64,000 bases of DNA, from contig JAVMKO010000022.1 in NCBI GenBank assembly GCA_032164245.1, forward strand, positions 62,001 to 126,000, given 5' to 3'. The DNA comes from Sternotherus odoratus (Eukaryota > Chordata > Testudines > Kinosternidae). This document shows positions 11,016 through 20,731 of the stretch, piece by piece (the first letter of the stretch is position 1; each line of letters opens with the position of its first letter). Under the pieces are notes generated by a model. The model made no database searches. It was given only the letters and a program-made list of their open reading frames with translations, and had not been told where the DNA came from. The translations under genes and the position numbers were made by a program.

Positions 11016-14000
11016 AGTCACCATCCTCCACTCCATGCAGACTATGGGGCGGGCCACAGTAGTGCGTGGCCTGGGGGGCTCAGAGACCCAGGCCTTCGTT
11101 GTGACTGTGACTCTCACCCTGGGAAAAGCCCCCCCCTTTTCTGCAACTGTGTTGGTAGCACCTATCGGTGAATACATTGTGGGAATTGATGTCCTGCGGA
11201 GGCGACAGGTAGAGACACAGTATGGACTGTTTGCTTTTGGCCAGCCGCGCTACATCAAGTCCCACAGGGTGCACAGAGTGGCAGTGTCCAGACCGCTCCC
11301 CCTGCTGCGTGGATTCCCACGCTGGGAGCCCGTCCGCCTGCCACTCCCCTGCAGGGTTGTGAATAAAAAGCAATACCGTTTGCCGGGGGGGGAGGAAGAG
11401 ATAACACAGACTGTGCAGGCTCTCTTGCAGGCTCAGGTCATTCGACCGGCACTGAGCCCCTACAACAGCCCCATCTGGCCTGTACGGAAACCGGATGGCT
11501 CATGGCGGATGACCGTAGACTACCGGGACCTGAACAAAGTAACCCCGCCCCTGTCAGCTACAGTCCCGGATATGGTCACCCTCATTGAGCGGATTGCCTC
11601 CGCGGCCCTCCCCTGGCATGCAGTCATTGACCTTGCTAATGCCTTTTTCTCAATTGCCATTGCAGCTGAGAGTCAGGACCAGTTTGCCTTCACCTGGCAG
11701 ACGCGTCAGTACACATTCTGCGTCTTGCCCCAGGGGTGGAAGCACTCGCCCACCATCTGTCACCGGCTGGTGCAAGCAGACCTTGCTGGTGTGCCCCTGC
11801 CGACAGGCACGCGTCTGTACCATTACATTGATGATGTCATGCTCTCAGGCCCCTCGCAAGAAGAGGTCACTGAGGCACTGCACCGAGTCACAGAGGGACT
11901 CGAGGGGCGGGGCTGGGCCCTCAACCCCAAGAAGATCCAGGGGCCTGCCCGCACTGTGGTGTATCTGGGAATCCTTTGGGTGGGGTCAGAGCGTCAGATC
12001 CCTCAGAAGGTGCGTCAGACTGTACAAAGCTACCCTGTGCCCCAGAACAAGCGAGAACTGCAAGCTTACCTGGGCCTTGTGGGTTTCTGGCGCGCCTTCA
12101 TCCCCCACCTGGCCTTTGTGATACGCCCTCTCCAGACCCTGGTGCGCAAGGCCACACCCTGGCAGTGGCAGGCCCAACATCAACAGGCCTTTGACCTGAG
12201 CAAGGAGGCCCTGACCACGCATGCTCGCCTCCATGCCCCCCTGCCTGGGGTCCCTTTTGAACTGGAAGTGACCACTGTGGCTGGCGTGGCCTCCTGGGGC
12301 CTCTGGCAGCAGGTGGGCGCTCAACGGAAAGAGCCTATTGGGTTCTGGTCGCGCACCCTGCGAGGGGCAGAGAGTGGGTACACCCCGCTAGAGAAACAAT
12401 TGCTTGCAGTGGTCTGGGCCCTACAGGATACAGAGCGCGTCACCGGGCCTACTCCCGTGACAGTCCGGACACCGATCCCTCTGGGTAGCTGGGTCCGGGC
12501 AGAAGCCACCTGGTAGCAGACAGGGGTGGCCCAGGCGGCAACCCTGTTCAAATGGAAACACTATTTACAACAACGGATGCTGCTGGGCAAGGCAGCCATT
12601 TCTACACCTCATGCTCTGCTGCTGGGGGCGATCACCTTCGAGCATGTCCCCGCCCTTGCAGACGAGCTGCCAGAAGCTGAACCGCCAGTGGCCCCACCTC
12701 CGGTGACGGAGGCTCCAGAACCCGGGGCCTTGGCGGCCAGCGAGCAGCAGTATGCCTGGTTTACAGATGGCTCCGCCACATACACCGATCACGGAGTCAG
12801 ACAGTGGAGGGCCATTGCCTACGCCCCCTATGCTGAGGAGATCATACTGAACTGGGGCACCGGGGGCTCAAGCCAATGGGCAGAGCTCTGCACAGCGGTG
12901 GCGGCCCTGAAGGACTACCCCCCGAAAGCCTACCTGTACACAGACAGCTGGGTGGTGTACAAGGGACTGCGAACTTGGATGACAACATGGGAAGCCAAGG
13001 ACTGGCGGCTTGCGGACCGCCCCCTCTGGGGTTCAGCCCTCTGGAAACAACTGCTGGCCTACGCACGGGCAGCCCCCCTGGCCGTACGGCACGTGGATGC
13101 CCACACCAAGGCCAACACCCTGGAGGCCCGCTGGAACGCAGAAGCCGATGCCCTGGCGAAGGGGCCACGCTTGGCCCTAGCAGAAAAAGTACATGCAGAG
13201 GCGGGACATCGAGGAGCTCTAGCGACGCAGCTGTACGGGCGAGAGAAGGGCCTTCACCTGCCACTCTCCTACTGCCGCGTCGCCCGCCTCAACTGCGCCA
13301 GGTGCACACGTCTCACCCCCATGGCCCTCCCAGGTCCAGAGGGCCACATCAGTCGGGCGACTGCACCTTGCCAAGACTGGCAGGTGGACTACATCGGCCC
13401 CCTGCCTCCAGAAAGGAAGCACCGGTACATCCTCACTGCTGTGGACACCTACACAGGCTTGCTGTTTGTGGCACCCAGCGCCTCTGCCAACGCCGCCACC
13501 ACGGTGACAGCCCTCGACCGCCTGATGCAACGGTATGGTGCCCTGCGGCGTATCCAGAGTGACCAGGGCACCCACTTCACCGCCCAGAGTGTACGAGATT
13601 GTCAACATTGATGTCAGATGTCAACATTGAGTGGCTGTACCATCTTCCATACTCCCCCACAGCAAGTGGGTTGATTGAGCGCATGAATGGCCTGCTGAAA
13701 GATCAAATCAGGCGGTTGACACCTTCCATGACTCTAAGAGGGTGGTCTGGTGTGCTTGAGAAAGCAGTGTGGCTGCTGAATAACCGTTTTGTGGGCCCCC
13801 ACACTCCGTACCAACGGCTGGCCCTGCAGACCCCACCGATGGTCTGCTTGCGCATACGGTTGCAGCAATTGCCAGGGGAGCTGGACACCGCACAGAACCA
13901 GGTTCGCCTTATGGCATCCGAGCCTAGTGTCTTGGCCGTGGGTGCCACCACCCATCCCTGGGCTGTTCATGCCACGGTGCACTGCCAGCCACCCACCTTG

Positions 14001-14237
14001 TTCTTTTTGTCCTCTCTGGTGGAAGGGCTGGCCTTCTCTCCTCCATACTGGCACAGTGGGGATGAGACCCTGGGTACTGTGAGCTGTGGGATCCAGACTG
14101 ACACTTCCCTCCAGTGGGAGGCGGGGGTTGTTCTTTGTAATCTGTGTCCGCTCTTCCCCCATATTACAGGTGTAAGGCGAGGAGACAGCGACCTCGGAAG
14201 GCATTCCCCTGGCCAGTATCTGGTAGATCCATCCTGA
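10976..14237 (+). pseudogene. pol: ERV-L-like pro-pol: protease, RT, RNase H, integrase
   Basis: Polyprotein for replication and integration. The protease motif LLDTGAEVTIL sits at about 11000. RT follows with DLANAFFSI, an LPQGW box and the YIDD catalytic box at 11824-11835; this pattern is typical of ERV-L and spuma-like elements. A TAG at 12514-12516 breaks the frame, which continues in register through RNase H (WFTDGSA near 12760, YTDSW near 12940, HTKANTLEARWNAEAD near 13110). Integrase shows VDYIGPL (13384), SDQGTHF (13558) and SGLIERMNG (13670), the D,D,E triad. Between the second and third, a direct duplication of TGTCAACATTGA near 13594-13632 changes the register. The frame then runs on to 14237. 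No dUTPase is recognised. Confidence 0.88.
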
Positions 14238-14260
14238 GAGAGAAGCCAAAGCTGAGACCG
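14083..14260 (+). repeat. Internal duplicated segment, copy A
   Basis: This segment and 14752-14950 share a spaced pattern: GGGAGGC, TTTGTAATCTGTG, a pyrimidine tract ending in (T)TACAG or CACAG, then a stretch coding for a very basic peptide (RRQRPRK / RQQRSRK) and CCTGGCCAGT. They lie about 690 bp apart inside the provirus. Both copies contain what looks like a splice acceptor. Copy A forms the end of the integrase frame. Confidence 0.6.
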
Positions 14261-15380
14261 TCCTTGCTACAGGGGAAAGCTGGGCTGTGATGTTACCAGA
14301 CCAGGAGGACCGCCCCCAGACGGCCTCTTGACACTGTCTAACTAACTGTTTTTTGTGATTTCCTTGTAGTGTTTCTTGTGTGAACTGGCTTCCACCCTAC
14401 AGCAGTTGGAATCCACGTAGGCAAGCGCCAAGATGCAGACGGAGGGGCGCCCCATGGAGGCACAGGGCCAGAGTCTCGCCCTGGCCTGCATGGTCCTTGC
14501 CATGAGTCAGCATGGCAGGGCCCGGAGCCGAACGGTGTGTGAATGTGAGTACATCAGCTGCCAGACGAGATGGTGGAGGACCTGGTCCAATTGTTGAGTC
14601 CGGGCCAGGCTCTCTGGATGTGGGCACGACCGCACACCTCTGGCTGGCCAATGCCAGGGTGTGCTGCCGGTGGCCTGCCTTGTTTAGTGTTTGTCTTTTT
14701 GTTTGCAGAGTTAACACTTGACTCCCTGGACGGGTACAGCAGAGATGCGAAGCTGGTTGCTGTGGCCTATGGGAACCAGGCGGCTGCCTTCCCCCACTGG
14801 GAGGCAGAGACCGATTTGTAATCTGTGCTTGTTCACCTCCTTTCACAGGCGCAAAGTGAGGCAACAGCGATCGCGGAAGCCGCTCTCCCCCCGTACCTGG
14901 CCAGTGTCTGATGAGCTGCTCCAAGACAGAAGCAGGAGCTGAAGTCATCTAAGAAGCGATGGGGGGAGGGAGGAGCTAGTGTTGGCTTTGAGTATTTGTG
15001 TTGTTTTGTAGTTGGTTTTGTGTGTGTCTGGGTAGGGAGCCAGGGGTCAGGGGAGGCCTCAGGTGCCTCTGATGCTTGTCTCCTTCACCCTCCCTTTCCT
15101 TGTGTGTGTGCAGAGGAGAGAGGGGGCACCTTGGTACTCAGTGCCCCCGTTGTTTGTGTTGCCCTCTTGTTCCCTGGAGTCTCGTCAGAAGCGTGGGGAG
15201 AGTTGGCTTTAGTCCTGAGTGGGTTCGCTCCGAGGTTGGGCTGCCCACCTTGTCCAAGGTTTCCTTCTTAGTTTACTTAGTTTGTGTGTTCTCTATCTTT
15301 TGTGTGTTTGTGGCGGTCGTGTTTGTGCTTTGTGTCCCCGCCACTCACCTTTCCCTGCCCTTTCCGTAGAGTCTCTTGAG
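14261..15380 (+). other. ERV-L region between integrase and 3' LTR, no env recognised
   Basis: About 1.1 kb where a retrovirus would carry env. It holds the second duplicated segment (14752-14950), T/G-rich tracts around 14990-15130 and 15270-15340, and a 54-codon frame from 14432 whose N-terminal part has a hydrophobic stretch (LALACMVLAM). I see no surface or transmembrane protein signature. Lack of env is normal for ERV-L families. Confidence 0.6.
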
Positions 15381-15396
15381 GGAGCGGGGGGTGGAG
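15381..15396 (+). other. Polypurine tract of the ERV-L provirus
   Basis: GGAGCGGGGGGTGGAG lies directly upstream of the 3' LTR start (TGTAGAACGCG). This is the expected site for plus-strand priming and confirms the LTR boundary. Confidence 0.8.
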
Positions 15397-15987
15397 TGTA
15401 GAACGCGCAAGACATTGTGACGGTGCAGGGACTAGGAGTAGGAGTTGCTCCCTCGGCCCCCCTCCTGGAAAGGGCACTAGGCCATAAACCGCCCTCTCAA
15501 GGTAACGGTAGCTCGTTATCTCTTGAGAGGATGAACTCAGTATACAGTTTTGCTACTGCCTTGTTTTGTCTCCCTCCTGTTCTCTGTCCCACTTTGCTAT
15601 CTGTATGTGCTTGAAAGCAAATTCCTAGCTGTTTACCCTGTCTTTGTGAGAGCAAACGCATAGGGAACTAATTGGGGAAACTAAGGTAGAAGTACGTAGT
15701 CATTGAGTATAACCAATCAATTGTTGCTTGCAAATGAGATATAAATATGTATGAGATGTAAATGTGTGAGTGTACTTAAGCCCACTCCTGTGGGCTATCC
15801 TTGGGGCTTTCCTTACTCTTTTCCCCGGCCTACGGCTCCGAAGAGGTCGGGTACTCCTTCTGCGGTCGCGCTGATCTGATGAGCCCCCTCAGCGCCAGGA
15901 CCGGGACCTTCCAATAAACTCACCTACTTTATTTACTTAACCACGTGTGTGTGCCTTGTCTCGCAATCTCCAAAGTACCTCACAACA
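15397..15987 (+). repeat. ERV-L 3' LTR
   Basis: Begins TGTAGAACGCG and ends CACAACA, 591 bp. The R-U5 half differs from the 5' LTR at only a few sites, but the U3 half (about 15430-15660) is far more diverged, including a missing GTGTGAATG block near 15630. Two LTRs of one provirus should be evenly diverged, so this is a mosaic. Confidence 0.9.
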
Positions 15988-16848
15988 CCCATGAACCCCC
16001 CAATAGACCCCAGAGCGGGGGAAACACCCCTCGGCCCCCCCAGATCCCCCATGAACCCCCCAATAGACCCCAGAGTGGGGGAAACACCCCTCGGCCCCCC
16101 CAGATCCCCCATGAACCCCCCAATAGACCCCAGAGCGGGGGAAACAGACCTCGGCCCCCCCAGATCCCCCATGAACCCCCCCAATAGACCCCAGAGCGGG
16201 GGAAACACCCCTCGGCCCCCCCAGGTCCCCCATGAACCCCCCAATAGACCCCAGAGCGGGGGGAACAGACCCCTCGCCCCCCCCCCAGATCCCCCATGAA
16301 CCCCCCAATAGACCCCAGAGCGGGGGAAACACCCCCCAGCCCCCCCAGGTCCCCCATGAACCCCCCAATAGACCCCAGAGCGGGGGAAACAGACCCCTCG
16401 CCCCCCCCCAGATCCCCCATGAACCCCCCAATAGACCCCAGAGCGGGGGAAACACCCCCCGCCCCCCCGGTCCCCCATGAACCCCCCAATAGACCCCAGA
16501 GCGGGGGAAACACCCCTCGGCCCCGCCTCTAGGTCCCCCATGAACCCCCCAATAGACCCCAGAGCGGGGAAAACACCCCTCGGCCCCCCCCAGATCCCCC
16601 ATGAACCCCCCAATAGACCCCAGAGCGGGGGAAATACCCCTTGGCCCCCCCAGATCCCACATGAACCCCCCCAATAGACCCCAGAGCGGGGGAAACACCC
16701 CTTGGCCCCGCCTCTAGGTCCCCCATGAACCCCCCAATACACCCCAGAGCGGGGAAAACACCCCTCGGCCCCGCCCCCAGGTCCCCCATGAACCCCCCAA
16801 TAGACCCCAGAGCGGGGGAAACACCCCTCGGCCCCCCCAGATCCCACA
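15988..16848. repeat. 60-bp minisatellite, right-hand part, about 14 copies
   Basis: The same unit as 6030-8725, resuming with CCCATGAACC right after the 3' LTR. Some units carry GGAAACAGACC instead of GGAAACACCCC, and a few G-to-A changes occur (GGGGAAAAC). It ends at CATGAACCATATGG near 16855. The provirus therefore splits one original array. Confidence 0.95.
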
Positions 16849-16994
16849 TGAACCATATGGAGGCAAACATATGGTCAGTGCCTCCTTGGTCAAATCAAAA
16901 GCCTGTTGGTGGTGGACCTACCACCGCCAGGGGGTGGCCCTGCACACCAAGGCTTGGAAAGGGTGCGTCACAAAGGCCAGGTGGGGGATGGTGA

Positions 16995-17073
16995 TTTCAT
17001 TAGCCCATGAAAGCTCATGCTTCAAAACTTTATAGTTAGTCTTTAAGGTGCCACAGGACTTTGTTACCTCTAC
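16995..17073 (+). repeat. Fragment of a palindromic MITE family
   Basis: TTAGCCCATGAAAGC, then TAGTTAGTCTTTAAGGTGCC and ACAGGACTTTGTTA. The same string recurs at 30756-30840, 33465-33525 and 59908-59975, often as one arm of an inverted repeat. It is one of the commonest small repeats in the window. Confidence 0.7.
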
Positions 17074-17079
17074 CTTTAT

Positions 17080-17578
17080 CCAGAGTTCCCTGAGAAGCAA
17101 AGTTCCATCCAAAGTTGGAAACAAGGCAGGCTGAAGGCTGGAGGTAGAAGACAAAATGAGGAGTGTTCTTCCAGGCTTTATAGACTTCCTCCTGTGGGTG
17201 AAGACCCTCCTCCTCCTTATGCAGAGTCTGGCTGCAAACTGAAGGTTCACAGCCACATGGTCCAATTACCAGACTCTCAATGATTCCGTTTTTGCCCAGG
17301 CATGTCCCATACCTGGGGAGGCTCCTCTCCTTGGGTGTGGACACAGTTCATTGTGCAGTTGATGGCCCTTTAATGGGCTCAAGTTAGCACCAGCGTGTCT
17401 GAGCTTTCACAGGAGCCAAGCCTAAGTTTGAAGTACAGGCACCTTTTATCCAATATCCATAACTTCAGTTCCCAAATAGATACACACATATGGTCATAGA
17501 CACCTGTTATGACCCCTTCATATAATATTTGGTACCCCAATGATCTATATGGTACCAAATTATTCCAGTAACGTGACA
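17080..17578 (-). repeat. LTR fragment of the 35.4-41.7 kb element family
   Basis: Shares scattered blocks with the two LTRs at 35371-36287 and 40709-41738: TCCCATCCA, ATAGATACACACATA, TCATAGACACC, TATGACCCC, and the shared end GATCTATATG...CAGTAACGTGACA at 17578. It is the most diverged of the three. The internal part of that element is not present here, so it is a solo or truncated LTR. Confidence 0.7.
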
Positions 17579-17587
17579 CCCTGTAGC

Positions 17588-18271
17588 ATCTGTCCTAATG
17601 TGGGGCCAGGATCTGTGCAGTGTCCAGTACAGTGGTGGGGTGTGATCTTTGTCAGGGTCGGTGCAGTGCCCAGTACAGTGGTGGGGTGTGATCTTTGTCA
17701 GGGTCGGTGCAGTGCCCAGTACAGTGGTGGGGTATGATCTTTGTCAGGGTCGGTGCAGTGCCCATTACAGTGGTGGGGTGTGATCTTTGTCAGGGTCAGT
17801 GCAGTGCCCAGTACAGTGGTGGGGTGTGATCTTTGTCAGGGTCGGTGCAGTGCCCAGTACAGTGGTGGGGTGTGATCTTTGTCAGGGTCAGTGCAGTGCC
17901 CAGTACAGTGGTGGGGTGTGATCTTTGTCAGGGTCGGTGCAGTGCCCGGTACAGTGGTGGGGTGTGATCTTTGTCAGGGTCGGTGCAGTGTCCAGTACAG
18001 TGGTGGGGTGTGATCTTTGTCAGGGTCAGTGCAGTGCCCAGTACAGGGGTGGGGTGTGATCTTTGTCAGGGTCGGTGCAGTGCCCAGTACAGTGGTGGGG
18101 TGTGATCTTTGTCAGGGTCGGTGCAGTGCCCGGTACAGTGGTGGGGTGTGATCTTTGTCAGGGTCGGTGCAGTGCCCAGTACAGTGGTGGGGTGCGATCT
18201 TTGTCAGGGACAGTGCAGTGCCCAGTACAGTGGTGGGGTGTGATCTTTGTCAGGGTCAGTGCAGTGCCCAG
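17588..18271. repeat. 46-bp minisatellite, about 14 copies
   Basis: The unit is GTGCAGTGCC CAGTACAGTG GTGGGGTGTG ATCTTTGTCA GGGTCG. Copies are very similar, differing mainly at GGTCG/GGTCA and CAGTAC/CGGTAC, which suggests recent expansion. It is cut at CCCAG by the 5' LTR of the next provirus. A second array of the same unit with a similar left flank (AATGTGGGGCCA) lies at 63.5 kb. Confidence 0.95.
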
Positions 18272-18620
18272 TGTAGTAAGTAAAGGCAATGTAAGTAAAG
18301 GCTAAAGACCTACTTGAGGGCCCAGTCTGAGGCCTGAACTAAAGTATGGTCAAGCCTCTGCTAATATAAAGCAAAGTTTAGCTGTGAGTAAAAAGGCTGG
18401 TTCAGCATATAGAACTTGGCCGGGACAGGGCTGATAACGCAAGAATTCATACTCATTATAAGTTTTAGTATAAACACATATACACTGTACCAAGGTACAT
18501 TAGAAACCAAGAACATTCCTCAGATAACAAGGAACAGGCTGACCCATCCCAATGACAGGGTAAAATGATGGATAGAGTTGTTTTGATCAAACCAACAGGT
18601 ACAAGGTGCGAGGCGGCACC

Positions 18621-18706
18621 TAACTACGTAAAGGGGCTGCACCTTACTACGTAAGAGGGTCGTACCCTGCTACGTGGAGGGGTTGTACCTCAATACGTCA
18701 GGAGTG
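18621..18706 (+). promoter_or_regulatory. U3 array of four 23-bp repeats with ACGT cores
   Basis: ACGT occurs at 18626, 18649, 18672 and 18695, exactly 23 bp apart, within repeats of the form CTACGTAAGGGG..TG.ACC. The cores read TACGTAA, TACGTAA, TACGTGG and TACGTCA, which are bZIP-type (CRE/PAR) or E-box-like sites. The same four sites with the same spacing occur in the 3' LTR (28198, 28221, 28244, 28267) and in the solo LTR (36975, 36998, 37021, 37044). Enhancer function is inferred. Confidence 0.7.
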
Positions 18707-18727
18707 AGGTGTAACTTGTTCTGTATC

Positions 18728-18737
18728 TCTATATAAG
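18728..18737 (+). promoter_or_regulatory. TATA box of the proviral LTR
   Basis: CTATATAAGC lies about 35 bp downstream of the last ACGT repeat. It is identical in the 3' LTR (near 28303) and in the minus-strand solo LTR (near 36940), so transcription should start about 30 bp further on. Confidence 0.75.
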
Positions 18738-19073
18738 CATGTGTCACTGGAATATTTGGGGTCCAGCTCGGAAGGGGGAACGGCGCACCTGCCGTGGAGC
18801 TGAGTCCATTGCCGAGCGGCGCCCTCTAGCTGTATGTCCGGTGGACTCAGGAATCCGCTGGAAACAGAAAGGGTGTCAGGGTCGCAACAAACCCTGGCCG
18901 AGGTGCCTTTGTACCTTACTAAGACTCTGTGGTTATTGGGGGTTCTCGTCGGGTCTGCTGCATCAGCTATCTGCGCAGAGCTGGGGCAGCACACAGAGGG
19001 AACACACGCACGCAGCCGAGTGATATCCACAGGAGAAAGCAGAAACACAACACCACACCATCTCCTACAACAC

Positions 19074-19088
19074 TGGTGACCCCGACCG
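19074..19088 (+). other. Primer binding site, tRNA-Trp type
   Basis: TGGTGACCCCGACCG matches the start of the tRNA-Trp primer site of avian leukosis viruses (TGGTGACCCCGACG), with drift after 14 bases. It begins one base after the LTR end CAACA. Confidence 0.75.
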
Positions 19089-19094
19089 CTGATC

Positions 19095-19102
19095 TGGTAA
19101 GT
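19095..19102 (+). other. Leader splice donor
   Basis: TG|GTAAGT at 19096/19097, just after the primer site and before the gag ATG. Candidate acceptors are TTACAG at 24636, TTTACAG at 24647 and TTTCACAG at 25220, each just upstream of a downstream frame. A GTAAGT at 24663 could close a very short exon. Confidence 0.6.
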
Positions 19103-19137
19103 AAGCAAAACTGCCGTGGTGGGACTCGCGACCTAAC

Positions 19138-20731
19138 ATGGCAGTAAATCTCGAGCTAGGGAACCCCCTTATCCTCTCCCTTATGATCCCCACAGAGTTT
19201 GATAATTGTTGGACCCACTGGATTGCCAGTAAGGGGGGTCCATATGAATTTAAAAAAGAGAGTGGGGAAACATGGACTGGCATATGTAGAGCAATGGTAG
19301 AAACCGAGGCTCTGAGAAACAGTAATAAGAGTAAAAAAGCAAGAATCTTGCAACTTATGTCTCTGGCTGTGAGATGGTTGCGGCAGCATGCTGGAATGCT
19401 GGCCAGACAAGTAACAGAAAAAATAGGGGAAGTTGAAGAGTTAACTCAGGCAGTCGAGCATTGGAAGTCACAGGCATTATTGGCCGGACAGCAAGCGATC
19501 CAAACTCATGATCTGCTGGAACAAACAAAGCAGGAAAATAAAAACTTAGAAAAAGCTGTAGAAAACCTGCAAAAGCAAAAGGTACCGTCCCCTGGGATTC
19601 AGCGTTCTTCAGGTACTTTCACAGTGCCTGAGGAGTGGGGACAGAAATGGAAACAGGTAGCTCTTGCCAAGTTCAGAGATGGCACATGGGACAGTTGGGA
19701 TGGATGCTGCAATGGGGACACATGGAATGACTCTGTTAAAACATCTTACCACGACCCATGGGCAGGGGCTACTGCACCGCAACCGCCACCGTATGATGCA
19801 AGCCAGGTTCTGGGCAAGCCCTCCCCAAAACCTAGATCAATCCCAGTAAAAACAGGAGAAATAGAGGAGGGTGAAAATCAGACTCCCCCCCGTAATCTTG
19901 ATGAATCCCCGGGCACTCCTCGAGATATAAACACCCCTTTACAGCTATTCAAGGAAATGGACAATGAGGTGTACAGATTGGCTGACACTATAAAAGGGTC
20001 ATGGCCCCATCGCCGGGCCTATGCAGAAAGGGAAAGGAGTAATGAATCTAAAAAACCCCGCGTGAGCGGATTGACAGCTAGGCTCAGCGCGTTAAAGATT
20101 AATGAACTAACTGCATTAGCCGGAGCTGTGGGTCCCCCCCCCCTCTGATAATTTCAATGAGTTTATGGCATGGCTCCATACAGGCGAGCAGTTACTCAAA
20201 GCTGTTGGAATTGACATGTTGCAGGAACCTATCTTAGTACAAACGCTGCTGGGACCCCTCAACTGTCATACCCTTGGTTTCGATGATGATGTTGCACAGA
20301 TGCTTAAACGCGTAGTGCAGAAACATTTTAAGTTATCTAGTGAGATAGCAATCCTTAAAGGAATGGCCAGACTGCCCGGAGAGGCTCCCGCTAAGCTGGC
20401 AGAAAGGATTCAATCTTATCTTAGATTGTCAGCAGGGGTTGCTAACATGGAAGATTTGAGAGGTGGCATGGAAGATTTGAAAGCTATAGTTCTGGAAGCG
20501 TTGCCACCTGGCGTGTTAGACTGGATGAATGCGTGGTGTGAGAATGGGGGTAAAGATTTGGCTTGGGATGAATGGATCGCAAAAGTTGAAACAGCAGTTA
20601 AACAACAGGAAGGAACTCCTGTTAAGGAACTGCGTACTCAGTTAGGACAGTGGAGAACAGAGGGTCCTGGATACTCCCCCCGTAGTCGCGGCCGGGGCTG
20701 GAGAGGTCGTGGATCATATAGAACGAGATAG
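19138..20731 (+). pseudogene. gag: Gag of the tRNA-Trp provirus, frameshift in a C run
   Basis: Gag from the ATG at 19138. The N-terminal part has a long coiled coil (about residues 85-150, with EKIGEVEELTQAVEHWKSQA and TKQENKNLEKAVENLQ), then a Pro-rich linker with PQPPPY, a PPxY-type late motif (near 19790). The frame stops at 20148 just after a run of ten C at 20134-20143. Capsid then continues in another register from before 20165 to 20731. The capsid half reads like a retroviral CA C-domain (AERIQSYLRL near 20410). The C-terminus is RSRGRGWRGRGSYRTR, an Arg/Gly-rich tail with no CCHC knuckle, reminiscent of foamy-virus Gag. The C run could be a real lesion or an assembly error. Confidence 0.82.

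Larger units (their letters stand above)
8726..15987 (+). mobile_element. Class III (ERV-L/HERV-S-like) endogenous retrovirus, full length
   Basis: Provirus of 7.26 kb with LTRs of 605 and 591 bp, a tRNA-Ser primer site, gag, protease, RT, RNase H and integrase, and no recognisable env. RT and gag read closely like mammalian ERV-L. It lies inside the 60-bp minisatellite, and CCCAT flanks both ends (8721-8725 and 15988-15992), consistent with a 5-bp target duplication within a repeat unit. The coding frames carry two stop codons and at least one small duplication, so it is inactive. Internal sequence is notably GC-rich. Confidence 0.9.
18272..19072 (+). repeat. 5' LTR of the tRNA-Trp provirus
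   Basis: TGTAGTAAGTAAAGG to CTACAACA, 801 bp. U3 carries four ACGT cores at 23-bp spacing and a TATA box (TATATAAG at 18730). The poly(A) hexamer found in the 3' LTR and the solo LTR (AATAAA after GTCGC) reads AACAAA here, near 18877. The U5 end lacks a block (GGTAGCCTCTGGACAGC) that the other two LTRs share. Confidence 0.92.

Noticed and set aside
14432..14596. Short frame with a signal-peptide-like start in the ERV-L 3' region
   Set aside because: Only about 54 codons, with no Env features. Mentioned under the region but not called as a gene.
15933..16870. Long minus-strand frames in the right-hand minisatellite
   Set aside because: The same repeat artefact as in the left array.
18063..18305. 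80-codon frame at the minisatellite and LTR junction
   Set aside because: It spans the 46-bp repeats and the LTR start, with no protein character.
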